From Argyresthia goedartella (Eukaryota; Arthropoda; Insecta; Lepidoptera; Argyresthiidae): a stretch of 64,000 nucleotides of DNA. Location of the stretch: positions 992,001 to 1,056,000 of the forward strand of contig OX463813.1 in assembly GCA_949825045.1 (NCBI GenBank), given 5' to 3'. Of the stretch, positions 55,301 to 63,973 are shown piece by piece. The notes beneath the pieces are model-generated. The model worked only from the letters and a program-made list of their open reading frames with translations. It searched no databases and was not told the origin of the DNA. The translations under genes and the position numbers were made by a program. How positions within the stretch are numbered: the first letter of the stretch is position 1; the number at the start of each line of letters is the position of its first letter.

Positions 55301-58300
55301 AAAGAGAGCAAACCAGAGAGTGTAGCAGCAAAAGTTCTCGAGGAAAACTTCTACATGGATGACCTAATTCATGGCTCGCACTCGGTAGCAGCAGCACAGG
55401 ATCTACAGAAGGAGTTGATATCTCTACTGCAGTTCGCAGGATTCAATTTAAGGAAATGGAGCTCAAACACGAAAGAGCTCCTGAAAAATGTTAGCTCCAA
55501 TGAAAGCTTCGATTTCAAGCAGGCGGAATCAACGAAGACTTTGGGGTTATCATGGAACCCTCAGGAAGATTATTTCACCTTTTTATCAAAGATTGAATCA
55601 TCAGCAGCAAAATATACCAAAAGGACTCTTCTGTCGGAAATATCGAAGTTATTCGACCCCTTGGGCTGGCTATCACCGGTATCAACCAAACTCAAAATCC
55701 TGTTCCAATCTGTTTGGAAATCGGAGCTCCAGTGGGACGAGAAACTTCCGGAAGATATTACAGCAGAGTGGATCAAAATAAAATCAGATATCCATAACAT
55801 CGACAAGGTAAGACTTGCCAGATGGTTGGGTACAAAAGAGCAAGATGAAATACAATTACACGGATTCTGCGACGCATCTATCAAGGCGTATGCGTGCGTT
55901 ATTTATTGTAAAATCGTGAGAAACGGGGAGCAACAAGGTTCCACCGTGCTGGTGGTCGGAAAAGCAAGGCTCGTACCAGTGAGCAAAGATGTGTCCTTAC
56001 CAAGGCTAGAGCTTTTAAGTGCACATCTACTATCAAGACTAATGGAGAAAGTTACGCAGTCTCTATCAAGTTACAGTATCAAGACGTTCGGCTGGAGCGA
56101 CTCAATGGTAGCCCTGAGTTGGATCAAGGGTGACCCAGGGCGATGGAAATCATTTGTCGCAAACAGGACGAAGCAAATAATCAAAGTAATGCCTGCAGCG
56201 TGCTGGCGTTACGTCAAATCAGCCGAAAACCCAGCAGATTGCGCCAGTAGAGGTGTAACCGCCACACAACTAAATGAGCATTCCCTGTGGTGGAATGGAC
56301 CGGCGTGGCTAGTAAACTATCAAGCAGAGAAACAGGAGCAACCAGTTTACGAGACACAGGAAGAAATCAAGAGTCCGGCGACACAGCATCAGGTGAATGC
56401 AGTCACTCAGCAAGATTGTGACGTCATCAACTACCTGTTGATCTCTTACAGCTCGCTTACAAAAGTCGTAAATGTACTAGCATGGGTATTACGGTTCATG
56501 TCAAATAGCAAGCATCAAAGTCCAACAAAATCATACCTAACTGTCGCGGAATTAAATAAAGCAAGAACATTTATTATAAAATATACACAGCAAAAAGAAT
56601 TCGGAGCAGAAATAAATGAATTGCAGCAAAATCAACACGTATCCGCAAAAAGCAGGCTCAACAGTTTGAATCCATTTTTGGATAGCAACGGCGTGCTTCG
56701 CGTCGGCGGACGATTGCGAAATGCATCGATCAGTGACGACATGAAATATCCGATTGTCATACCTAAAGATAGCCGCTTCACTGAGTTATTAATAGATCAA
56801 GCACATAAACTCACTTATCATGGAGGAGCGCGACTAACTTTGAGTTTCATCAGGCAACGATATTGGATTGTCAGTGGAATCAGGACTACGAAAAAATGGA
56901 TTCGACTGTGCGTTAAGTGCCGAAGACACGCACCTAGCAAGCAGCATCAAATGATGGGGGATCTGCCACAAGCAAGGTGCAACCCATCACGACCTTTCGA
57001 ACACACAGGCGTGGACTATACAGGTCATATAAAAGTGCGATCTAGCACTGCCCGATCGATCAGGACAACGAAAGGATACGTTGCAGTATTCGTATGTATG
57101 GCAACCAAGGCCGTTCATTTGGAATTGGTATCCGACCTGACTGCATCAGCATTCCTGGCAGCCCTGAAAAGACTGACGGCGCGCAGAGGAAAAGTATCCC
57201 ACTTATACAGCGACAACGAGACCAACTTCACTCATAGCAACAGAATCCTCCAGCAAGAATATGAGGAGTTAAAGCAGATATATAATCAAGATTTTTTTAA
57301 GGAAGTCACTGAAATGGAGATTCAATGGCATTTTACTGCTCCTGCATGGCCATCAGCAAACGGTCTAATGGAGGCTGGAGTGAAAAGCCTCAAACATCAT
57401 TTAAGAAGAGTCATAGGAGAGCAAGTTTTGACCTATGAAGAATTATCAACGGTACTAGCAGAAGTGGAGGCGTGCTTAAATTCAAGGCCTCTATGTCCAT
57501 TATCAGAAAATCCGGACGACCTTGAATATTTGACCCCGGCACATTTCCTAACTGGTGGGCCAACATTATCAATATTTGAAACAGAGCGAGATAAACGGAC
57601 AAGATGGCAACTAGCACAAAAGGTATTCCAAGATCTGTGGAAGCGTTGGAAGAGCGAATATCTTGCGCAGTTGTCTGCAAGAAGCAAATGGATGAACCCA
57701 CAAGCCAACATCAAGATCGGCGATGTGGTGTTGATTCACGACGACAATGTACCTACCGGAAAGTGGGCTATGGGGCGCGTCGTCGAGTTACATAGTGGAA
57801 AGGATTCGTTGGTGAGAGTCGTCACGTTAAAAACCAAGAATGGGTACATGAAGCGGCCGATTATCAAGTTGTCGGTACTGCCAACAGGCAAAGACTCTGA
57901 TGGTAGCGAATCAAATCAAGTATCGCAACCCACCACCATCAACGAAACAACCAACTGTGTCACATTTCAAAACAAACCTATCAAGCAACAAAAGGGGTAT
58001 AGTTTCGTTTCATTGGCAATGGCATTAATGACGTTTATGACACTGATATCAAGTTCACAGTGCATGACTAATGTCACCAAATTAAGAAATCAACAAGGAC
58101 TTTATTTGGACAAGGTTTCGAACATGCAACTTATTACAGAAGACTGGAAAATCATCATGTACTACGATTTACAACCGTATTGGGAAGGCATTAAAGCATT
58201 GAGTGCCTACCAAGATCATTTGAAGCAAGCATGTGCACTATATCAAGCAGACAGGGATTCCCGCTATGACGTAGTAATACTCCAACTACTACACGGATTC

Positions 58301-60037
58301 TCCGAACTGCAATACTACAATGAACTTCTCCTGACGCAGCACTCCGGCGGCGCCGGCACGCGCGCGTCGCTACCTAGACAGCGACGCGGGCTTATCAATG
58401 GTGTCGGGTATCTAACAAATACACTGTTCGGAGTATTGGATGACCGGTTCGCCCAACAATATCAGCAAGACATAGAATTAATTCGAAATAATCAAAATCA
58501 TTTATTAGCAATGTGGAAGAATCAAACATCGGTTATCGAAGCAGAATATAGCGTTTTGAGTCGCTTAGAACAAGTAATGGAGAAGCAACACAAGCAGATC
58601 AATAAGCATTTAAATCAAATCAATAATAAATTAGGCAAAATGGATATAGAACTCCAAAATGTCGAGCGAAGCCAAGAGCTATGGCTATCGCTCTCTATAG
58701 CAAACCACTTCTTATCAAATCTAAAAGCCATTCAAGAACAATTGTTGGACATTACCACAAATGTTTACAAGGGGAAAACTATCATTCATCTATTGCCGCC
58801 AGATCATCTTCATCAACAGTTGACAATTATATCTGGCCACTTATCATCAGACATGACGTTGCCCGCTGGAGAGAATCAAGACTTGAGACAAATATATCAG
58901 CTTCTCTCAGTCAAAACCAAAATGATGGAAAAGTATCTCATAATGGAAATAAAAATCCCATTACTAAACAGAGATACCTACGAAATATTCAAAAGCATAT
59001 CAGTCCCACAGAAAATTAAACAACAAATGGTCAACGTCATACCAATATCAGAATACCTAGCAATTAATTTAAAGAAAGACGCCTACTTATCAATCTCGGA
59101 AGTAGATGTCAAGGAATGTCTACATCAAGCATTTAGAGATACCTATTTATGTCGGAGCAGGAAGCCGATTCGCCAAATGAATAAAGATCAAGATTTATGC
59201 GTAGCAGAGCAGCTCTCAAATTCATGTCAAACCGTTTCAAGCCCGTGCTCTAATAAGTGGGTCGAAATGAATAAGCTGAATCAGTACCTTTATTTCTGCT
59301 GTGATATATGTCAGCTGAGAGTCATGTGCGGCGATCAAGTGTCTGCGCAACAGCTGACAGCTACTGGGATCATTAGCATTGATCAAGGATGCATAATCAA
59401 AACCAATGAGGTCATTTTACATGGCCATAAGCAGGACTACAGCAGATTAGACGCTGAAGTAAATTTGTTGATCCCACAAATATCACCCATTAACAACATT
59501 ATCAACGTACCAATATCAACCCATTTAAGTGCAGAAGAAACAGAGGATAGCCGACCGATTCAGGAGTTACAGGATATTAAAGACAATATCAAGATGATAA
59601 AGGATAACTCAGAACTATCAAGCAGAATTTCTTATCATGAAGTACACCACTATATAGCAATTTATGTGTTGGTGTGTATCGTGTGCGCTGTAGTAGCAGT
59701 GCTGTGTTGGAGACGACTGCAGCAGCAGCGACGTCGGCCCCGGCAAGGACCTCGCGCAGGCGCAGAGGAGGCGGCGGCGCCCGAGTCTCGACTCGGTGCT
59801 CAGTCCGCCGCCCCCGCCACCCGCCCCGCCCCGGGGCCCAGCAGTGTGAGCAGTGTGTGTGAAAAGTGCGCGAGTGTCAGTGTTAATGAGTCCGATAGGC
59901 ATATTAAGAAACAAATCAGTGAGCAAATTGAGATGAAAAGTTGTGTTAAAAAACCAATGAGTGCTAGTAAAACAGACAAAGCGTCGTCACCGACTTTCAC
60001 TAGATCTTATAAAAAATCATTATCAATGAGACTTTAG
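52400..60037 (+). CDS. BEL-4 Gag-Pol-Env polyprotein, 2545 residues
   Basis: One frame holds all proteins. Gag: coiled-coil N-terminus, DUF1759-type domain from about residue 229 (KIDIPTFNGQFNQW), zinc knuckles 461-525 (CPLCKNNEHGIYFC, CQNCLYDHGGKTC). Protease: LLDQGSQTS near 585. RT: TADIEKRYRQI near 903 and YMDDLIHG near 984. Peptidase_A17-like region, then RNase H with FCDAS near 1155. Integrase: H2C2 zinc region near 1470-1515, DDE core with HTGVDYTGH (1535), YSDNETNF (1603) and NGLMEAGVK (1653), DUF5641-like end to about 1830. Envelope-like: hydrophobic segment near 1867-1890, RQRR followed by GLINGVGYLTN near 1993, coiled coils, a Cys-rich part, a membrane segment near 2418-2440 and a cytoplasmic tail. 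No break is seen. Whether the products are separated by protease alone is not known. Confidence 0.95.
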   Translation: MDAETMNLISKQQELERAMDKLLENFKKDGRDRKTSSYLKKRVNTLSDYWNEFQVNHITLCGETDKTHQYYSENYYEVVRQKYLSIKDILENYQDLQADVVKQVAPAAAGGEQNQDQFGEPMISTGSNSKTDEMLRKQASNFRAFQRTVSNINLETVSEKWELEDLLSTIGERWKVIDKVHWELDSELEGIDQDYERSFTKSETIYNNIKRAINSKLWSMVHRERSTPKIDIPTFNGQFNQWIPFKDLFSEAIHNNPSLSNAQKMQYLRSKLRDEPERLVSHLQISSKNYVTCWDILTARYDNKKKIVNSHVKILMSLPVIQQASVNAIKRMHDTTVECLNAVKNLGGDIANDILLVYILSEKLDSDTHDDYIDYIKAPRELPSLNEFLEFLEGKFTSLEFSRRKQENPSQKQIHNQGHQSSSKYHNQKYDRVNKQAFSSSRVPTVSQHGKQRSQYNLEQFKCPLCKNNEHGIYFCKNYLELTPQKKRSLVQKLQLCQNCLYDHGGKTCFSEKRCQTCRGFHNSTLCEAFKQAHNNSSGPTNDQSQQGRSNTHVSLQREVPEVLLTTAMLQIQGSDGNYHIMRALLDQGSQTSLITENAAQRLGLRRQRCKGVISGVGVKESSCKGMMSIACKAINSKYTFNSEVYIMKTLINNLPSFTFDKPAWSHIYNISLADPEFHISRPVDILFGADVYSHIIMEGICRADQGQPIAQQTRLGWILCGNVQTFQCNVVLNNIEDIQRFWEVEDITEPSSLSSSDQQCVDFYKSTTTRREDGKYEVRLPLKPNFEENLGSSKSKAIAQFRSLERKFDRNQNIAKDYKLFIAEYLSLGHMTPAVGSGKLEYYLPHHHVTRADSTTTKLRVVFNASMKTSSGQSLNDLMERGPNLQQDLQALIIKWRQYEFAYTADIEKRYRQIWVNEQDQKYQKIIWRESPSASIQEYALSTVTYGTKAAPFLAMMTLKHLAHEQKESKPESVAAKVLEENFYMDDLIHGSHSVAAAQDLQKELISLLQFAGFNLRKWSSNTKELLKNVSSNESFDFKQAESTKTLGLSWNPQEDYFTFLSKIESSAAKYTKRTLLSEISKLFDPLGWLSPVSTKLKILFQSVWKSELQWDEKLPEDITAEWIKIKSDIHNIDKVRLARWLGTKEQDEIQLHGFCDASIKAYACVIYCKIVRNGEQQGSTVLVVGKARLVPVSKDVSLPRLELLSAHLLSRLMEKVTQSLSSYSIKTFGWSDSMVALSWIKGDPGRWKSFVANRTKQIIKVMPAACWRYVKSAENPADCASRGVTATQLNEHSLWWNGPAWLVNYQAEKQEQPVYETQEEIKSPATQHQVNAVTQQDCDVINYLLISYSSLTKVVNVLAWVLRFMSNSKHQSPTKSYLTVAELNKARTFIIKYTQQKEFGAEINELQQNQHVSAKSRLNSLNPFLDSNGVLRVGGRLRNASISDDMKYPIVIPKDSRFTELLIDQAHKLTYHGGARLTLSFIRQRYWIVSGIRTTKKWIRLCVKCRRHAPSKQHQMMGDLPQARCNPSRPFEHTGVDYTGHIKVRSSTARSIRTTKGYVAVFVCMATKAVHLELVSDLTASAFLAALKRLTARRGKVSHLYSDNETNFTHSNRILQQEYEELKQIYNQDFFKEVTEMEIQWHFTAPAWPSANGLMEAGVKSLKHHLRRVIGEQVLTYEELSTVLAEVEACLNSRPLCPLSENPDDLEYLTPAHFLTGGPTLSIFETERDKRTRWQLAQKVFQDLWKRWKSEYLAQLSARSKWMNPQANIKIGDVVLIHDDNVPTGKWAMGRVVELHSGKDSLVRVVTLKTKNGYMKRPIIKLSVLPTGKDSDGSESNQVSQPTTINETTNCVTFQNKPIKQQKGYSFVSLAMALMTFMTLISSSQCMTNVTKLRNQQGLYLDKVSNMQLITEDWKIIMYYDLQPYWEGIKALSAYQDHLKQACALYQADRDSRYDVVILQLLHGFSELQYYNELLLTQHSGGAGTRASLPRQRRGLINGVGYLTNTLFGVLDDRFAQQYQQDIELIRNNQNHLLAMWKNQTSVIEAEYSVLSRLEQVMEKQHKQINKHLNQINNKLGKMDIELQNVERSQELWLSLSIANHFLSNLKAIQEQLLDITTNVYKGKTIIHLLPPDHLHQQLTIISGHLSSDMTLPAGENQDLRQIYQLLSVKTKMMEKYLIMEIKIPLLNRDTYEIFKSISVPQKIKQQMVNVIPISEYLAINLKKDAYLSISEVDVKECLHQAFRDTYLCRSRKPIRQMNKDQDLCVAEQLSNSCQTVSSPCSNKWVEMNKLNQYLYFCCDICQLRVMCGDQVSAQQLTATGIISIDQGCIIKTNEVILHGHKQDYSRLDAEVNLLIPQISPINNIINVPISTHLSAEETEDSRPIQELQDIKDNIKMIKDNSELSSRISYHEVHHYIAIYVLVCIVCAVVAVLCWRRLQQQRRRPRQGPRAGAEEAAAPESRLGAQSAAPATRPAPGPSSVSSVCEKCASVSVNESDRHIKKQISEQIEMKSCVKKPMSASKTDKASSPTFTRSYKKSLSMRL

Positions 60038-60305
60038 TAGTATAAGTATCTACCCAGCATTGGTTAAATTGTTTTTATATCATAATTTTACATAAGTTTA
60101 CATTTCATGTTTAGGTAGAGATTAGTTTTAAATGAACTTAGTTTGTACCTAATATAAAATCATTTCTTAGCAAGCTTTATATCAAGTTGCATACCTACAT
60201 CAAGCAAATAGGTATTATAGGAACATTAGCATTATATCATTTTTAGAGTAGTAATCGAGTAATTTTCTTTGAAGTGTTATTATTCCTTTTCTGCCCTCGG
60301 GAGCA
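60038..60305 (+). other. BEL-4 3' untranslated region
   Basis: AT-rich, non-coding, ends at the 3' LTR. Only a weak purine stretch (CGGGAGCA) precedes the LTR, so the polypurine tract is not obvious. Confidence 0.7.
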
Positions 60306-60560
60306 TGTACGGTGTACTGCCACCGTAGCATTAGTTGTAAGTAATTGAGGTCACACGGGTTGCCTGCTTTACCTATCAATCATTATTACCAGTTCACGTA
60401 CGGACAGCAAGCACACCGTGTGGCTCATATCAATATCATTCTATCATAACTATTCGTGTGTTAACTAATTGTTCTTAATCAATACAAGACTTTTAAACAT
60501 ATCGATTCTATCATTTATCATATCAATCAATATCAAGAGTGCACGGCCCGAAGCCGTACA
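60306..60560 (+). repeat. BEL-4 3' LTR
   Basis: Same length and, by eye, same sequence as 51674-51928; followed by GAAAG. Confidence 0.96.
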
Positions 60561-61010
60561 GAAAGGATTCAAATCATTCAAATTGTATTTATGAATTCTA
60601 TATATGCATCTGATTATTAAGTTCAATCGCAGAACATTCTAGTGTATTTGGTATGTTGAATCGTCGTAACTATATCTTTTAGATCTTTTGATTTGTGTTT
60701 ATTCCTGACCAATAAACAAGATCCACCCTTTCTACCCATACGTGAATAGCATGAGGATAAATGAAAATTTGGAATATATAGCTTATTTTCATCACCTTGC
60801 ATCATGTTATGTTCTGTCACACCTATTACATCTATGAGATTGCTATCGTGTTCTAATTCATCTAAATGTATACTTAATAGATCACTTTTGCTTATAAGTC
60901 CGCTAATGTTTTGGTGCAGTATATTAATATGTTTAAACACGAAAAAGCTCCCTATTGTTGCTGTATCTTTCGTTCTCATTGTCACTTGTTGTTTCGGTAG
61001 TATTTTCATT
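60561..61010 (-). pseudogene. LINE D endonuclease N-terminus
   Basis: The minus strand reads MKILPKQQVTMRTKD at 61009, then INILHQNISGLISKSDLL and VIGVTEHNM (EEP endonuclease motifs), SCYSRMGRKGGSCLLV, and ends at a stop at 60623 after a frameshift. In another frame it continues CIYRIHKYNLNDLNPF into the BEL-4 site, and then into 51668. Confidence 0.78.
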
Positions 61011-61806
61011 ATTTACTACAGGAGAATATGAATTTTTGTTTTGTTTGATATATTTTGTTATCCGTAGACGTGTCTTTAACTTCATTAAAGTCTGCATTCG
61101 TCTGTCCATTTTTACTTTGTAAGCCCGTATTTACCTGGAAACGTGTTGTTGGTTCAGTGTGCTGTAATATTTGTTTCTTTCGGTGGCGTAGTCTTTTTGT
61201 AGGAGCATTGATAGCACAAGAAACCTTAGCATATTGATCTGCTAAGGTTTCTTGTGAATGTATTTTCATTGGACGGGAAGCTGCAGTATTCCATATCAAG
61301 GAATGAGTCGTTGTTGTACTGGTTGCAAATCAGTCTTAGTTCCTAATTTAGCGTATGTTCCGTTTATATATATGTTTAAACACAAAAAGCTCCCTATTGT
61401 TGCTGTATTTCTCGTTCTCCTTGGCACTTGTTGTTTCGGTAGTATTTTCATTATTTACTACAGAAGAATTTGAATTTTGAGTTTTGTTTGATATATTTTG
61501 TTATCCGTAGATGTGTCATTAACTCCATTAAATTCTGCATTCGTCGTCCATTTTTACTTTGTAAGCCCGCATTTGACTGGAAACTTGTTGTTGGTTCAGT
61601 GTGCTGTAATATTTGTTTCTTTCGGTGGCGTAATCTTTTTGTAGGAGAATTGATAGCACAAGAAACCTTAGCATATTGATCTGCTCAGGTTTCTTGTGAA
61701 TGTATATTCATTGGACGGGAAGCTGCCGTATTCCATATCAAGGAATGAGACGTTGTTGTACTGGTTGCAAATCAGTCAAGTTCCTAATTTAGCTTATGTT
61801 CCTATA
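60929..61806. repeat. Tandem duplication, 443-bp unit, in LINE D
   Basis: Unit 1 (60929-61371) and unit 2 (61372-61806) both begin ATGTTTAAACAC and end near TTAGC(G/T)TATGTTCC. Each carries a hairpin with 17-bp arms and an 8-base loop: perfect in unit 1 (61215-61256), one mismatch in unit 2. The units differ by a few percent. Confidence 0.88.
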
Positions 61807-61942
61807 AATTCTTATTGTAAGGAATCTCACATACGATGATATTAGCATTCTTGTTATATTGCAGCCATACTATCACGCTTGACCTAAATTCAAATGGGTT
61901 CACTTCGTTCATACCACCTATCAATATCATAATTTCATAATT
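61011..61942 (-). pseudogene. LINE D ORF1 remnant with SGNH-like end
   Basis: At the right end the minus strand reads MILIGGMNEVNPFEFRSSV and ANIIVCEIPYN, typical of the SGNH/esterase domain of CR1-type ORF1. The C-terminal basic part (APTKRLRHRKKQILQHTEPT) is present twice because of the tandem duplication at 60929-61806. Stops and frameshifts are present. Confidence 0.6.
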
Positions 61943-62208
61943 TTTTATTGCACACAAATAATTATATTGACAAGATATATATTAAAATAGTGTACAAAGG
62001 CGGGCTTATCTCTAACAAGAGATAGCTTCCAGCAAACCATGTCAGGATGAGATAGGTTATTCACAGAGCACGGGTAGACCGATATGTACAACATACCTTA
62101 AATTACAACTCAATAAACTACACACATAAAATATACATCCTAAATATAAATAAATATTAAATATATATACATATATAAATTATAAATACATAAATACTAC
62201 CTATATTT

Positions 62209-63973
62209 CTAAAGAGAGAGGAAGTGCTTCTTCACACGACTCTTAAAGATATTGAGAGTAGGACTATCCCTGATGGTGCAGGGGAGTGCATTCCACAACC
62301 GAATGCCCCGGAGTCTAAACCCGTGCTCGTAAGTTGCGGTGTTATGTTGTGGGGTCGTGAGTTTAGAAACTGTGTGGGTCCTCCGAGGCCTGCTGGAAGA
62401 AACAAATTGAAAACGGTCTCGTAGGAAGGTTGGATAGCGTGGATTCCGCAAAATGTTGTAGAGGAGGTGGAGGATGTGAGAATCCCGACGAAGACGGATC
62501 GGAAGCCACTTCAACTCTTTGCGATGCTGTGATACATGGTCGTATTTGCGCAGCCCGAAGATAAACCGAATCCCGAGATTTTGAAGTCGTTCGAGTTTGT
62601 TCAGTAATTCTTCGTTAGCACTGACCCAGCAGACATCATCATAATCGATGAGGGGTAGAAGAAGAGACTGAGCGAGAGTGATTTTGGTCTGTCGAGGCAA
62701 AAAGTATTGAAGTCTCCTGAGAGAGTGAAAAGTAGCAAATACTCGTCGACTGACCTCGTTGACATGAAATGACCAGGACAGCTGGTTATCGAAGATGAGA
62801 CCCAGGTTTTTAGCTTTATCGCTATACATGATGGTGGTACCATTGAAAGTGACAACTGGAATAGGCTGTTGTTGTAACAGTTTTAGAGAATATCTTGTAC
62901 CTATAATCATAACCTGGGACTTACTCGGGTTAACCAGGAGTCCGAAGGATGAAGCCCAGCTTTTTACACCCTCAAGATCTGCGTTTAGTTTCTCCACATT
63001 AGAGTTTACATCATTAGGAGAAAAGTGGCGATATATCTGGAGATCATCAGCATAAAGATGATATGAGAAAGACAGGACATCTGAGATGGAGTTAATGAAA
63101 ATCGAGAATAGGAGTGGAGAAAGTATACCGCCTTGATGGACGCCTGTAAAGAGGTCACACCATTCAGTGGAAGTCTCCTCCGACCTGATACGCTGTTGCC
63201 GATCCCTTAAATAAGAGTCGAACCAGCTGGCAGAGGAAGAGGAGACGTTCAGGGATCTAAGAACCTCAATGAGAATGTCGAAATCTACGCAGTTGAAGGC
63301 ACTACTGAAGTCAAGTAAAGCTAAGACGGAAAGCTGTTTGCATTATATGGCTAGTTGGATGTCATCTGTGACTTTCAGCAAAGCCGTGACGGTGCTATGT
63401 CTCGTTCTGAATCCTGACTGGAAAGTGTTTAGAAGATTGTTGGAGGAAAGGTTATCACCATTGTCCATAACCAGCTCTCCTATCGGAGAGCTGGTTATGG
63501 ACAATGTTCTCAATGACTTTGGAGAGTATGGGCAGGATTGAAATGGAGCGATACTCTTTGAAAGAGGTGGGACAGGGAGTTTTAGGTAATGGGATGACTA
63601 GCGCTCTTTCCCACACTGTGGGGAAGACGCCATTTGATATGGAAAAGTTAATAATATGTGTGATAGCAGGCAATAGTTCGTCTAGGATCAACAGTAGCAT
63701 TTTAAGGCAAATTTTGTCATCGCCTACAGCTTTTGAGTTGACAGCCAATAATGCCTTCTTGACCGTTTCGATTCCAACATTGCTTAACTTGAATGGTGTA
63801 GTGTCTGGTAAGGTCTTAGAGCGAAGGCTCTGAAGTGTAGAGTGTTTGACAGCGGGATCCATCACAACAGGCGGGGCAGAAAGAAGCTGGTTGAGACCAT
63901 TGAGATCATCTACATTACCAGCTTGTAGGTCCTGGGACTTACCCACGCCAAGCGTTCGTAAAAATTTCCACAC
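62209..63973 (-). pseudogene. LINE E reverse transcriptase, broken by a palindrome
   Basis: The first part (63507-63973) has LLAVNSKAVGDDKICLKML and EYRSISILPILSKVIENIVH. A perfect 22-bp inverted duplication (63459-63506) then breaks the frame. The second part has FQSGFRTRHSTVTALL, a UAA near 63342, LALLDFSSAFNCVDFDILI, GVHQGGILSPLLFSIFINSI and the active site LYADDLQIYRHF near 63050. The C-terminal domain runs 62209-62997 (KLNADLEGVKSWASS to SRVKKHFLSL). The active-site region itself is preserved. Confidence 0.87.
63459..63506. repeat. 48-bp fold-back palindrome in LINE E
   Basis: Perfect 22-bp arms (CATTGTCCATAACCAGCTC...) around a 4-base loop TATC. Confidence 0.95.

Larger units (their letters stand above)
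51674..60560 (+). mobile_element. BEL/Pao LTR retrotransposon BEL-4 with envelope-like module, apparently intact
   Basis: 8887 bp with two 255-bp LTRs that look identical base for base, a 5-bp target duplication GAAAG (51669-51673 and 60561-60565), a primer-binding site, and one uninterrupted 2545-codon frame. It is inserted in LINE D. Nothing in the sequence rules out recent or current activity. Confidence 0.96.
51040..61942 (-). mobile_element. LINE D (CR1-type), split by BEL-4
   Basis: A minus-strand LINE in pieces: SGNH-like ORF1 remnant (61800-61942), ORF1/ORF2 junction with a 443-bp tandem duplication, endonuclease N-terminus (60561-61010), and endonuclease C-terminus plus linker (51040-51668). 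BEL-4 sits in the middle of the endonuclease with duplication GAAAG. The RT core and 3' end are lost to the left of 51040. Confidence 0.75.

Noticed and set aside
57411..57714. Minus-strand frames opposite the BEL-4 integrase
   Set aside because: Antisense shadows of a conserved coding region; no motif.
59618..60000. Minus-strand frames opposite the BEL-4 C-terminus
   Set aside because: Shadows of the GC-rich tail of the polyprotein.
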